This document shows positions 16,880 to 24,941 of a DNA stretch of 29,728 nt, piece after piece; the first letter of the stretch is position 1, and each line of letters begins with the position of its first letter. The stretch lies in assembly GCA_910587245.1 (NCBI GenBank), contig CAJULX010000023.1, positions 1 through 29,728 on the forward strand, written 5' to 3'. Origin of the DNA: Candidatus Gastranaerophilales bacterium. Lineage in GTDB: Bacteria > Cyanobacteriota > Vampirovibrionia > Gastranaerophilales > Gastranaerophilaceae. The translations under genes were made by a program, and so were the position numbers. The notes below the pieces were generated by a model. The model was not told the origin of the DNA. It made no database searches and saw only the letters and a program-made list of their open reading frames with translations.

Positions 16880-18103
16880 ATGATTACGGTTTCTACACCC
16901 AAAATACATAATTTGAACGCTTTTGATATAAAACCCTCTTTTTTGGGCAGAGCAGAAGCCTTTTGTGCTGGCCGTCCGGATGAAGTATGTTTAAGTTCTA
17001 AAACGCCGCCCGTTAAGAAAGAAACGCTTAAAAAAATAAAAGCGCTCAAAGGCCCTGCTGTTTTAAATACGGGAAAAATTACATCAATTCTGCTTGAAGA
17101 TAAAGGACTTGACCCTAAATTAATAACCCCTTGCAGTAAAACCGCAAGATTTATTAAAGATAATCTTACAGGCAAAGGAGATAATGCTGTTGCTGAATTT
17201 AATCTTATTACAGGCAATTTAAATATTACAAAAGGTCTTGTTGCCTATATGAGTAATATTCAGTATGCTGCAGCTATAGCGCATGAACTTGATCATTTTA
17301 TTAATTGTGCAAAGTTGTGTAAAACAATAGGTGTGGATGAATATGAAAATATTTTTTCAAATACGAAAAATAAGAATAACTTTAATAGGAATTTTTGGAT
17401 AAAGGCGGCAAAATCCGTTGATGTCGAAGGTTTTGACCCAAAACCCATCATTGAAAATATAACATCCGAGCAAAAAATAAGATTCGGATATTCAGGAAAC
17501 ATGTTTGCAATGTTTGATTATTTAAACAGCCCTCTTGAAAAAAGTGCATATGATGTTCAATACTATATCGAAGATACACTTGGCGAAAAACCAAGTTTTC
17601 TAAGCCACAGAGGCGTTCCTGAGCTTATGGAAGAAATTAATACATCCTTTGATGAGGCTAAAGAAAGAATGCCTGAAATTTCAGAATTTAAAAGTGAACT
17701 CATAGATTTTTTATATATTGATTCCTTAAGATTTATTCATAAACCTCTTATGGATTTAGATAAAAAAATATCTGAATGTGTTCAAAAAGGCGAGCCTACA
17801 GATGGTTACATTAAGAAATACAACTCGGAAATCAGCAAAGCATTATTAAAAATGGCACCTCTTTTTCTTAATAATATTTTCACCCCGCAAAAATGCTTTG
17901 AAGCTGAAAAAACAGTTTTAAAAAGAATTAAATCTATGCTTGATAATGCGCCTTTGGAACAGTATTTAGATATTGCCGCGCAAAAAAGATTAACAATGCT
18001 GCAAAGCATTAATACTAAAGGTGCGGCAAAACCGGAGATTGAAGCACTTGAAGCTGAAATAAAATCCGTTGAAGAAAAAATCAAGAAACTTGCAGAAAAA
18101 TAA
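16880..18103 (+). CDS. Putative HExxH zinc metalloprotein of unknown family
   Basis: This 407-aa protein is not assigned to a family. Around residues 130-142 it has AAIAHELDHFINC, a clear HExxH motif (H135, H139) in a hydrophobic helix, as in zincin peptidases. A possible third ligand is E220 in SPLEKSAYDVQYYIE. The last 50 residues are a charged coiled coil (EIEALEAEIKSVEEKIKKLAEK). No signal peptide is visible, so it is cytosolic or exported by another route. The N-terminus has a PSFLG stretch similar to the NFxG motif of two neighbouring lineage-specific products. The ATG at 16880 lies 45 bases after recG and has no obvious ribosome binding site. Protease activity is inference from the motif. 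Confidence 0.78.
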   Translation: MITVSTPKIHNLNAFDIKPSFLGRAEAFCAGRPDEVCLSSKTPPVKKETLKKIKALKGPAVLNTGKITSILLEDKGLDPKLITPCSKTARFIKDNLTGKGDNAVAEFNLITGNLNITKGLVAYMSNIQYAAAIAHELDHFINCAKLCKTIGVDEYENIFSNTKNKNNFNRNFWIKAAKSVDVEGFDPKPIIENITSEQKIRFGYSGNMFAMFDYLNSPLEKSAYDVQYYIEDTLGEKPSFLSHRGVPELMEEINTSFDEAKERMPEISEFKSELIDFLYIDSLRFIHKPLMDLDKKISECVQKGEPTDGYIKKYNSEISKALLKMAPLFLNNIFTPQKCFEAEKTVLKRIKSMLDNAPLEQYLDIAAQKRLTMLQSINTKGAAKPEIEALEAEIKSVEEKIKKLAEK

Positions 18104-18117
18104 TGCCGTAAAAATTC

Positions 18118-18147
18118 TTGCTTTTTTTATTTTTGTGTTAGTATAGA
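18118..18147 (+). promoter_or_regulatory. Promoter of the micro-gene at 18205
   Basis: A -35-like TTGCTT (18118-18123) and -10 TATAGA (18142-18147, overlapping TAGAAT) are separated by 18 nt. The predicted start is near 18155, giving a leader of about 50 nt. That leader carries TTAACAA at 18160-18166 and 18171-18177, and a third copy overlaps the ATG (18199-18205). Confidence 0.5.
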
Positions 18148-18204
18148 ATTCCCCGCATATTAACAACTTTTTAACAACACATATTAGCAAGAAAGGTATT
18201 AACA

Positions 18205-18285
18205 ATGATACAACCTATTTCAAACAGTATAAATTTTGGCGGCATAAATAATAATATCGGCAAAAGCATTAATATAACCATATAA
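18205..18285 (+). CDS. 26-residue micropeptide (or small RNA) with own promoter and terminator
   Basis: ATG at 18205 opens a 26-codon frame ending in TAA at 18283-18285. The peptide begins MIQPISNSINFGGINNN and ends in SINITI. AAAGG lies 8 nt upstream, a good ribosome binding site. A promoter is visible at 18118-18147 and a strong terminator at 18303-18337, so a transcript of about 180 nt is predicted. The peptide resembles the N-terminus of the hypothetical protein at 20125 (MNIKGISGNHNLNFTG), sharing IS followed by I/L-NFxG. It may be a true micropeptide, a remnant of a larger gene that lost its body, or a small RNA with a chance frame. It is too short for routine gene finders. Confidence 0.55.
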   Translation: MIQPISNSINFGGINNNIGKSINITI

Positions 18286-18302
18286 TACAAATTCAAAATA
18301 TT

Positions 18303-18337
18303 AAAAAACGGGCTTGTGTTAAATGTGCCCGTTTTTT
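18303..18337. terminator. Bidirectional intrinsic terminator
   Basis: AAAAAACGGGC (18303-18313) pairs perfectly with GCCCGTTTTTT (18327-18337) over 11 bp with a 13-nt loop. It ends the micro-gene transcript on the + strand and, on the minus strand, serves the gene whose stop is at 18343. Confidence 0.9.
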
Positions 18338-18342
18338 AATGT

Positions 18343-19947
18343 CTAAAGTTCGATTACAAGAGTAATCTCTGCCGTTTTTGTGCCAAAACCGCTCTGTGGA
18401 GGCTTCATATAAGATAATGTTTCCTTTACGCTCTTTTTAATTATTTCATCAATATTATTTGAACCTGAGCTTGAAGCCACTTTTAAAGATTGAATATCCC
18501 CGTTATGTCCGAATTTGATATCAACTTTAATTAAGCTGTTTTTTGCGGTATCGTTTGATAATAATAAATCATTTTGTAAATTAAGCTTAATATTTTTCCC
18601 TACAAGCTGTAAGAATTTTTTATAATTCGTTTTATCTGCAAGATTTTCGGGCACTTCCCATGAAACCTTATTTATTGTAGCAATAATTGGTTCGCCGTTA
18701 GCTTCGCTTGCAAGGGCATAGTCATCTCCCTTGCCGTAATATCCTGATGTTGAATTATAAAAATCCTCAGGAAGCCCTTCGGCTCCGCCGCCTAAATCTC
18801 CATGGCTTTCTTCAAAAGATTCAAGTCCGCTTGCATCTTCAGAATATTCCGTATCCGCACTTGCAATGGATTCGGGTGTAGAATTTGAATGACGACTGAC
18901 AGCAAAGCCTATAATGCCTACAAGAATAAGTGCCCAAACAGCCATTACGGCTACTTTTTTCTTTTTACCTTTTACCGGAATAATTACATCTTCGCTGCTG
19001 CCTTCAAAATCAGGTTTATCTCTGAATATATAATCAATCGTTGTCTTTTTAAAGGCTTGAGCCGCTCTTTTGGCAGCACTCATGGGTGGTTCTTTAACGG
19101 GTTCTGCGGATTTTTCCGCAAGTGAAGCTTTGTTTAACATACCCGTAACGGAGCTTTTTCTTGGTATCCCCGGTGTTTGAATATTAGAAATGGCAGGATT
19201 TTTAGGCTCCATCATCATTTGTTTTTTGTGTATTAAATATTTATTATAATATTTTTCAATTGTTCTGGGGTAATTTTTAACATTTTTTGCCGCAGCATCA
19301 AATTCAATAACATCCACAAGCTTTTTTGTGCAGGTTTCGCAGGTTACAAGATGCTGGATTAAAACCTTCTTATAGCTTGTAGAAAGCTCATTATCAATAA
19401 ATCTTAAAAATAATGACATACATTCAAGGTGTTTTCCTATAACTGAAGGAATCGGCGCAGGGGTTTTAATTATACGTTTAAAATCATCCGCGCTTTTTAA
19501 TTTTTCCTCGGGAGGGTAAAAATATTTTCCGTCTTTCCTTGAAGATAAAACATCCGTCGGGTTTAAATACCCTATAATTTTTGTTTCTTTAAGCATTGCC
19601 CCCAGTTGTACAACAAGGTAATAATGAGGCATAATGTCAAATTCTGCATGGAGCCTCGGGATTTTTACGGTTTTTTCCCGAAACACGGTAATAACATCAA
19701 TTCTGTAATTATTATAATAAATATCCGTTATTTTAAATTCTTCAAGAAGTTTCGGCACTTTATGAAGGCTGCGTGCCACCTGAACCTTGATTTTATTTGC
19801 AAGAAGCCAGTTAACGGCGCTTGTAATCCCGAGTATATCAATCATACCGCGCTTACGCTCAAGAGGGTGCGACATTTTAGATGCAACCATTCTTGCATAT
19901 TCATTCTGGTCTTCCGTTATTTTTAATAAAGAGGGTGTGTAGCTCAT
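18343..19947 (-). CDS. Membrane protein: DUF1822-like head, zinc-finger anti-sigma-like segment, TonB-like C-terminus
   Basis: This 534-aa protein has several parts. Residues about 40-145 resemble the cyanobacterial DUF1822 type. Residues 174-212 fit an anti-sigma zinc finger (zf-HC2): C176, then FIDNELS, then HLVTCETC with H199, C203 and C206. A Pro/Lys-rich linker follows, then one TM helix at about 331-351 (VAVMAVWALILVGIIGFAV). An acidic Gly/Ser-rich segment covers about 355-415. The last 110 residues look like a TonB/TolA C-terminal domain (VDIKFGHNGDIQSLKVASSSG, then AEITLVIEL). The orientation would put the zinc finger in the cytoplasm and the TonB-like domain in the periplasm. It is monocistronic. 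No sigma factor gene is beside it, so an anti-sigma role is uncertain. Confidence 0.8.
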   Translation of the reverse strand: MSYTPSLLKITEDQNEYARMVASKMSHPLERKRGMIDILGITSAVNWLLANKIKVQVARSLHKVPKLLEEFKITDIYYNNYRIDVITVFREKTVKIPRLHAEFDIMPHYYLVVQLGAMLKETKIIGYLNPTDVLSSRKDGKYFYPPEEKLKSADDFKRIIKTPAPIPSVIGKHLECMSLFLRFIDNELSTSYKKVLIQHLVTCETCTKKLVDVIEFDAAAKNVKNYPRTIEKYYNKYLIHKKQMMMEPKNPAISNIQTPGIPRKSSVTGMLNKASLAEKSAEPVKEPPMSAAKRAAQAFKKTTIDYIFRDKPDFEGSSEDVIIPVKGKKKKVAVMAVWALILVGIIGFAVSRHSNSTPESIASADTEYSEDASGLESFEESHGDLGGGAEGLPEDFYNSTSGYYGKGDDYALASEANGEPIIATINKVSWEVPENLADKTNYKKFLQLVGKNIKLNLQNDLLLSNDTAKNSLIKVDIKFGHNGDIQSLKVASSSGSNNIDEIIKKSVKETLSYMKPPQSGFGTKTAEITLVIEL

Positions 19948-20054
19948 TTTTTAGTGTGTTCTCTCCCAATAATAAAATGACACATAATTGTTCTAATTTC
20001 AAATACGTTAAAAATTCGTAGCATATTTAATAAAACTTAATATAAACGCATATT

Positions 20055-20084
20055 TTGACAAATAATATTATGCTTGTATTTAAA
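20055..20084 (+). promoter_or_regulatory. Promoter upstream of the 20125 gene
   Basis: A perfect -35 TTGACA (20055-20060) is followed at 18 nt by TTTAAA (20079-20084), a moderate -10. The predicted start is near 20091, at the ATG of a 10-codon upstream frame, not at the main gene. The TTG at 20074 lies within this promoter and so cannot be the start of the gene. Confidence 0.5.
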
Positions 20085-20090
20085 TAGAGT

Positions 20091-20123
20091 ATGCACAGGT
20101 TTGAAAAAAAAGGCTTTTTTTGA
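20091..20123 (+). CDS. Possible 10-residue upstream ORF (leader peptide)
   Basis: ATG at 20091 opens MHRFEKKGFF and stops at TGA (20121-20123), one base before the ATG of the next gene (TGAAATG). It lies where transcription is predicted to begin, so it could be read as a leaderless frame that passes ribosomes on to the gene at 20125. The A-run/T-run pair (AAAAAAGG...CTTTTTT) inside it could fold. No direct proof of translation exists. Confidence 0.3.
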   Translation: MHRFEKKGFF

Positions 20124-20124
20124 A

Positions 20125-20967
20125 ATGAACATAAAAGGCATCAGCGGCAATCATAATTTAAATTTTACAGGTTTATTAGGCATAATAAACAGAAATAAAG
20201 AGCCGGATGTAAATAAATTTATATTTATGGATAAACACCTTCTTGATTACGGAATACCGGAAAGGGTTGCTTTTGTCCAAGATGGGAAGTATTGTGCTAC
20301 CACGGTTATGCTCTATGATAAAGACGGCAATTTAATCTATAGTGAAAGAATGTCTGATGAATCTGCCGACGATGCCGAATTTTTATTCAGCGCAAAAGGG
20401 GTGAAGGATTTTGTTTATATTAAAGATATAAAAGGCGGAAAGCACGGAAAAACAAAAAGCGACCTGTCTGTAATAAAACCCCCCGGAAAAATTACGCCTG
20501 CAGCCAGCCTGAAAGCACAAAGCCTTTCTTCATTAAGACCAAAAGACAGAAAAGCCGTTTTGGATACTTTAGAGGATATGAAAGCCGAAAGAAAACAAGA
20601 AAGAACCTTCATAAGTTGTCCGGCTGTTTTGGATGATTCAAGCGATAATTTTTCAATGAACTATATTACATTTGTAATGAGAACGCTTGAATCGGATTTT
20701 GATTTCGATAAAGTGCTTGAAAATTTAAATAGGTCCGCAAAAAATTCTTTCGAACCTGAAAATATTGAAAATGTGACCGTTTCCCCCGACGGAATGCTGA
20801 TGAGAATTGTAACAAATGACGGAAAGCGCGCTTCATTAGATTTTAATGACGGAAAACGTATGATTTACGATTCTAATATTGACGAAACAGGGTTTGGGGA
20901 TTTATTAATTATGGATAGAAACGGACCGATTGTAAAAGAGCAAAAAAGACGCCGCAAAAACTGCTAA
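20125..20967 (+). CDS. Hypothetical protein with IS..NFxG-type N-terminus
   Basis: From the ATG at 20125 this is a 280-aa protein of no family I recognise. A longer frame from TTG at 20074 is rejected because that codon lies between the promoter elements. The N-terminus MNIKGISGNHNLNFTG is like that of the micropeptide at 18205. Residues about 45-110 look like a beta-rich domain (VAFVQDGKYCATTVMLYDKDG). A charged middle follows (KPKDRKAVL-type helices), then another beta-rich part (VTVSPDGMLMRIVTNDGKRASLDFNDGKR). The C-terminus is basic (EQKRRRKNC). No signal peptide or TM helix is seen. It stands 44 bases before glyS, which has its own promoter. Confidence 0.75.
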   Translation: MNIKGISGNHNLNFTGLLGIINRNKEPDVNKFIFMDKHLLDYGIPERVAFVQDGKYCATTVMLYDKDGNLIYSERMSDESADDAEFLFSAKGVKDFVYIKDIKGGKHGKTKSDLSVIKPPGKITPAASLKAQSLSSLRPKDRKAVLDTLEDMKAERKQERTFISCPAVLDDSSDNFSMNYITFVMRTLESDFDFDKVLENLNRSAKNSFEPENIENVTVSPDGMLMRIVTNDGKRASLDFNDGKRMIYDSNIDETGFGDLLIMDRNGPIVKEQKRRRKNC

Positions 20968-20998
20968 AACTTTTTGTTACAAAAAATCTTGTTTGTAA

Positions 20999-21004
20999 TA
21001 AAAT
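20999..21004 (+). promoter_or_regulatory. -10 box of glyS operon (predicted leaderless start)
   Basis: TAAAAT ends exactly 7 nt before the ATG at 21012. A weak -35 (GTTACA, 20976-20981, 17-nt spacer) lies upstream. The gap sequence TAAAGGC closely resembles AAAGGCT in the same place before the cyclase gene. Confidence 0.6.
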
Positions 21005-21011
21005 TAAAGGC

Positions 21012-23090
21012 ATGATGAAGAATTTTTTATTTGAGATTTTAGTACAGGAGATGCCTTATAAATTCATAGCCTCAGGGCTTGAGCAGTTAAAGGCCGGTTT
21101 TAAGAATTTATTTAATGAAAATACCCTTTCTTTTAAAGAGATAAAAGGATATGCAACACCAAGAAGACTTGCGATTCTTGTAGAGGGGCTTGATTGTGCG
21201 CAGGAAGATACCACAAAAGAGGTTAAAGGCCCTATTTTAAAAGCTGCGGTTGATGAAAACGGTAAATATACAATGGCGGCTTTAGGTTTTGCAAAAAAAG
21301 CCGGAGTATCCGAAAATGAGCTTTTTGAAAAAGACGGATATATCCATGCAAAAGTATATAAAAAAGGCAGAAGTACAAAAGAAATTCTTGAAGAAAATAT
21401 TGAAAATATGGTTTTAAAACTTCAAGGTGCTCATTTTATGCGCTGGGCAAATTACGAAGAAAGATTCACAAGACCGATTGAAAATGTTCTTTGTATATTT
21501 GATGATGAAGTTTTGGATTTTAAAATTATTGATAAAAAAGCCTGCAATAAAACAAAAGGACACAGATTTTCAAAACTTCAGGAAATTGAGATTAAAAACC
21601 CTTTGAATTATATTGGAGATTTAAAGAAGGTAAATGTTTACGCCGATGTTGAAGAAAGGCGCGACATTATTATAAAATCCGCAACAAAAAAAGCGGATGA
21701 AAACGGCTTAGAAATCAAATTTGATACACTTGATGATTTATTGGATGAAATAGTATACATTACGGAATATCCGGTTCCCGTTTTGTGTGATTTTAATGAA
21801 AAATATCTTGCAATACCGGATATTGTAAGTACAACGGAAATGTCAAAACACCAGAGATATTTCCCTCTTTACGATAAAAAAACGGGAAAATTATCAAATA
21901 AATTTATCACTATGGCAAACTTTGTGGGTGAAGATACCGAATCTTTCAATAATATTAAAGCGGGAAACCAGAGAGTGGTAAGCGCAAGACTTGAAGACGG
22001 CGTATTTTTCTATAATGAAGACAATAAAACCCCGCTGGAATCAAAAATTGAAAACCTTAAAGGAATGACATTCCAGAAGGGTCTGGGTACTTTATTTGAT
22101 AAAACAAAAAGAATTGAAAATATTTCGGAATATTTATGCGAAGAATTGGCGCTTTCATCTGATTTATCCCATGATACCTTAAGGGCTGCAGAACTTTGCA
22201 AAGCGGATTTAAGCACAAAACTTGTGTTTGAATTTACAGAACTGCAAGGATTTATCGGTGAAGATTATGCGCTAAAATCAGGTGAAAAAGCAAATGTTGC
22301 AAGCGCAATTAAAGAGCATTATTTCCCCTTGAACGCAAATTCCGAATTACCGGGACTTGTGGAAGGAAAAATTGTATCAATTGCGGATAAAATTGATACA
22401 ATTAGCGCTGTATTTTTATCAACACAAAAAGATAAAAAGAAAAAACGCCCCACGGGTTCAAACGATCCGCTGGGTGTAAGGCGTGCTGCTATCGGAATTT
22501 TAAGGATTATAATTGAATCAGGTTTAAGAATTGATATCGAAAAATTAATCGATTTTTCCGTTAAACAGCTTGCTGATGAATTTAATCTTGAGGTTGAAAC
22601 ATCTTTAAAATCAGAACTTGTTGATTTTATCCTTGATAGATTATTTGTAATGTTTAATGACGAATTTGATTCAGAGATTCTTGAAGCTTTAAGAAAAACT
22701 TCGCCTCTGGGTGATTTAAAATCGTTTAAGAAAAAATGCGAAGATTTAAAGCTTGAAAAAGATACCGAAAGCTTCAGAGAATTTACCGAACAGGCAAAAA
22801 GAATTATAAGAATAACGGAAGGTGTGGATAACAGCCTTTTAAACAGAGAAATTTCCGATTTAAAAACCAAAGAAGAAAAAAATCTCTATGATGCGATTTT
22901 ATCCATGAAAAAAGAAAATGAATCTGTTAAAGATTTATATGCTCTGACGCCCTTGATTGATGAATTCTTTAAGGCTGTACTTGTAAACGATGAAAATGTT
23001 GAAGATAAAAATAACAGGCTTTCTTTATTGCTTCGTTTGAGGAAGAATTTTGAAACCGTTGCGGATTTTACAAAGTTTAAAAAAGTATAA
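21012..23090 (+). CDS. glyS: Glycyl-tRNA synthetase beta subunit
   Basis: The beta subunit of the heterotetrameric glycyl-tRNA synthetase recognises and helps charge tRNA-Gly. At 692 aa it has the usual length. Family features are FLFEILVQEMPYKFI at the N-terminus, ATPRRLAI, then TEMSKHQRYFPLYDK, AGNQRVVSARLEDGVFF and the HD-like AAELCKADLSTKLVFEFTELQG. These are followed by DPLGVRRAAIGILRI and the C-terminal DALR-type anticodon-binding part. ATG codons at 21012 and 21015 are both possible. The alpha subunit gene glyQ is not in the window, so the two subunits are encoded apart, as in cyanobacteria. It starts a tight + strand unit with the glycosyltransferase, nusB and ftsY. Confidence 0.96.
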   Translation: MMKNFLFEILVQEMPYKFIASGLEQLKAGFKNLFNENTLSFKEIKGYATPRRLAILVEGLDCAQEDTTKEVKGPILKAAVDENGKYTMAALGFAKKAGVSENELFEKDGYIHAKVYKKGRSTKEILEENIENMVLKLQGAHFMRWANYEERFTRPIENVLCIFDDEVLDFKIIDKKACNKTKGHRFSKLQEIEIKNPLNYIGDLKKVNVYADVEERRDIIIKSATKKADENGLEIKFDTLDDLLDEIVYITEYPVPVLCDFNEKYLAIPDIVSTTEMSKHQRYFPLYDKKTGKLSNKFITMANFVGEDTESFNNIKAGNQRVVSARLEDGVFFYNEDNKTPLESKIENLKGMTFQKGLGTLFDKTKRIENISEYLCEELALSSDLSHDTLRAAELCKADLSTKLVFEFTELQGFIGEDYALKSGEKANVASAIKEHYFPLNANSELPGLVEGKIVSIADKIDTISAVFLSTQKDKKKKRPTGSNDPLGVRRAAIGILRIIIESGLRIDIEKLIDFSVKQLADEFNLEVETSLKSELVDFILDRLFVMFNDEFDSEILEALRKTSPLGDLKSFKKKCEDLKLEKDTESFREFTEQAKRIIRITEGVDNSLLNREISDLKTKEEKNLYDAILSMKKENESVKDLYALTPLIDEFFKAVLVNDENVEDKNNRLSLLLRLRKNFETVADFTKFKKV

Positions 23091-23096
23091 AATATA

Positions 23097-24251
23097 ATGA
23101 ATATTTTATTTATTACTGATTTATACCCTTTATTTGAAGAAGAAAAAGGTATTCCTTTAACAATAAGGGATTTTGCGCTCGGATTTTTAGATGAAGGACA
23201 TAGTGTTAAAGTTTTCAGACCGAATTTTATTTTTAATACAATGATAAGGGGCAGAAAAACCTATAAAAACGGTGAATATGAAAATTCAGGGGTAAAGATT
23301 GTTAATAAAAATTTTCTGTTTCCTTTTTGCGAAAAATCCGTACTAAAGGCTTATAAAAAATATTTTAAAGACGAAAAATTTGATATCATTTTGGCGCATA
23401 TGCCCTCAGGCATAATGTGTGCCGATATTATTTCAAAAGAATATAAAATCCCGACGCTCTGCGCTGTGCATTCAAGCGATATCAAGGTTTTATCCGATAT
23501 TAAATATTTTATGTTTAAAAAAAGGATGGTATCGGCTTATAAAAATGCAGCATGTGTTTTGCCAAGAAGCTTCTGGCTGAAAGATAAAATTAAAAAAATA
23601 ATCCCCGATTTAAATAAACCTGTTGAGATTATTTATTCCGGTGTACCCTTAAAACTTACGCAGGAAAATGAATTAAAGCGTGAAGAATATAAATTTAACC
23701 CGAAAAAAGCAAAACTCATCACGGTTTCAAGCCTTATAAAAAGAAAAAACATTAAAGCTGTAATTCAGGCGTATAAAAAATTGAAAAAAAAGCATAAAAA
23801 AATCAGCCTTGAAATCATAGGTGACGGACCTCTAAGGGAAAAACTCGAAATTTTAAATATAAAATATAAGCTTGATATTCAATTTTCAGGCTTGCTTTCT
23901 AAAGAAAAAGTGTATGAAAAAATGATTGAGGCTGATATTTTTATACTGCCGTCCAAAAATGAAACCTTCGGAATGGTATATATGGAAGCGCTTTCGCATG
24001 GGAATATTGTTTTATGTACAAAAAATTCAGGTGCTGCAGGAATTATTAAAGACGGTACAAATGGGGATATAAACGGTTTTTTAATAAAACCGAACGCAAA
24101 AGATATTTATAATACGGTAAATAAAATACTTGATTTTAAACCGAAGCAGTTTACGGAAATTTCAAAAAATGCAATGACAACGGCAAAAATGTTTTCTTAC
24201 GAAAATTCAATTAAAAATTATTTGCAAAAAATTGAATTGTTTAAGCTATAA
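23097..24251 (+). CDS. GT4-family glycosyltransferase
   Basis: This 384-aa GT-B fold retaining glycosyltransferase transfers a sugar from a nucleotide donor. The N-terminal acceptor domain starts MNILFITDLYPLFEEEKGIP and DFALGFLDEGHSVKVFRP. The C-terminal donor domain has LITVSSLIKRKNIKAVIQAY, LEIIGDGPLREKL and the E-x7-E signature ETFGMVYME (about residues 288-296). It is cytosolic or membrane-peripheral with no TM helix. It begins 6 bases after glyS. Its target, such as lipid, capsule or cell-wall glycan, cannot be told because no other glycan genes are near, and its place in a translation/secretion operon is unusual. Confidence 0.88.
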   Translation: MNILFITDLYPLFEEEKGIPLTIRDFALGFLDEGHSVKVFRPNFIFNTMIRGRKTYKNGEYENSGVKIVNKNFLFPFCEKSVLKAYKKYFKDEKFDIILAHMPSGIMCADIISKEYKIPTLCAVHSSDIKVLSDIKYFMFKKRMVSAYKNAACVLPRSFWLKDKIKKIIPDLNKPVEIIYSGVPLKLTQENELKREEYKFNPKKAKLITVSSLIKRKNIKAVIQAYKKLKKKHKKISLEIIGDGPLREKLEILNIKYKLDIQFSGLLSKEKVYEKMIEADIFILPSKNETFGMVYMEALSHGNIVLCTKNSGAAGIIKDGTNGDINGFLIKPNAKDIYNTVNKILDFKPKQFTEISKNAMTTAKMFSYENSIKNYLQKIELFKL

Positions 24252-24290
24252 TACATTTTATAGATATGATATTAATAAAGGATTTTATAA

Positions 24291-24941
24291 ATGCAGGCAA
24301 GACGCGCTTCAAGAGAACTTTCTCTCATAATATTTTCTCAAATCGGAAAAGATGTCGAAAAACTTTCAGGTGATTTTGAGCAGATGATTTTGAGTTCTAT
24401 CAGAACCTTAATCAGTAATTCTATGGAAGAAATTTCAATAGTAACATCCGAATTATCAAATTTGAGAGAATTTGTTGAAGATTTTGAAAACAACCACCCT
24501 GATAATCTGACAAGACCGATTGATGCGCATAATATAGCTGTTGAAATGCCTTTAACTTCAAAAATGAAAGAAGACATTGATACCATTATGAATGTGGCCG
24601 AAAAATCGGTTTCAGCTCTTGAAATAGCGGAATTAAGCGCATTATCGGGCCAGACGGATGTTAAAAGATATGTTAAAAAAATCATTCAGACCTATAAAGA
24701 AAGAAAAGAAGACATTGATAACGTTATTAAAGAGCTTGCATCAGGCTGGGATATTGAAAGGCTCTTTAAAATTGATAAAGACATTTTAAGAATAGCAATC
24801 ACCGAATTATTATTTATAAAAGATGCACCCGTAAAAGTTGTAATTGATGAAGCGCTTGAACTTGCTAAGAAATATTCAACCGATGAATCTCCCTCTTTTA
24901 TAAACGGTATTTTAGCAAAAGTGGTTGAAGTTTATGTTTAA
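24291..24941 (+). CDS. nusB: Transcription antitermination factor NusB (long cyanobacterial-type)
   Basis: NusB with NusE (S10) binds boxA of rRNA transcripts and supports antitermination. The protein is 216 aa, against about 140 in E. coli. The family core is split. RRASRELSLIIFSQI is the N-terminal helix. An insertion of about 70 residues (roughly 25-105) follows. The C-terminal half has LASGWDIERLFKIDKDILRIAITELLF and VVIDEALELAKKYSTDESPSFINGILAKV, the best-conserved NusB block. Cyanobacterial NusB is similarly enlarged. AAAGGA lies 8 nt before the ATG. A TATAAT at 24247-24252 could give an extra internal promoter. The end overlaps ftsY. Confidence 0.9.
   Translation: MQARRASRELSLIIFSQIGKDVEKLSGDFEQMILSSIRTLISNSMEEISIVTSELSNLREFVEDFENNHPDNLTRPIDAHNIAVEMPLTSKMKEDIDTIMNVAEKSVSALEIAELSALSGQTDVKRYVKKIIQTYKERKEDIDNVIKELASGWDIERLFKIDKDILRIAITELLFIKDAPVKVVIDEALELAKKYSTDESPSFINGILAKVVEVYV

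Noticed and set aside
20074..20124. TTG start extending the 20125 gene by 17 residues
   Set aside because: The codon falls between the -35 and -10 elements, and the ATG at 20125 gives the NFxG-type N-terminus.
22319..22870. 183-aa minus-strand ORF inside glyS
   Set aside because: It is antisense to conserved glyS sequence, with no RBS and a Ser/Leu-rich shadow composition.
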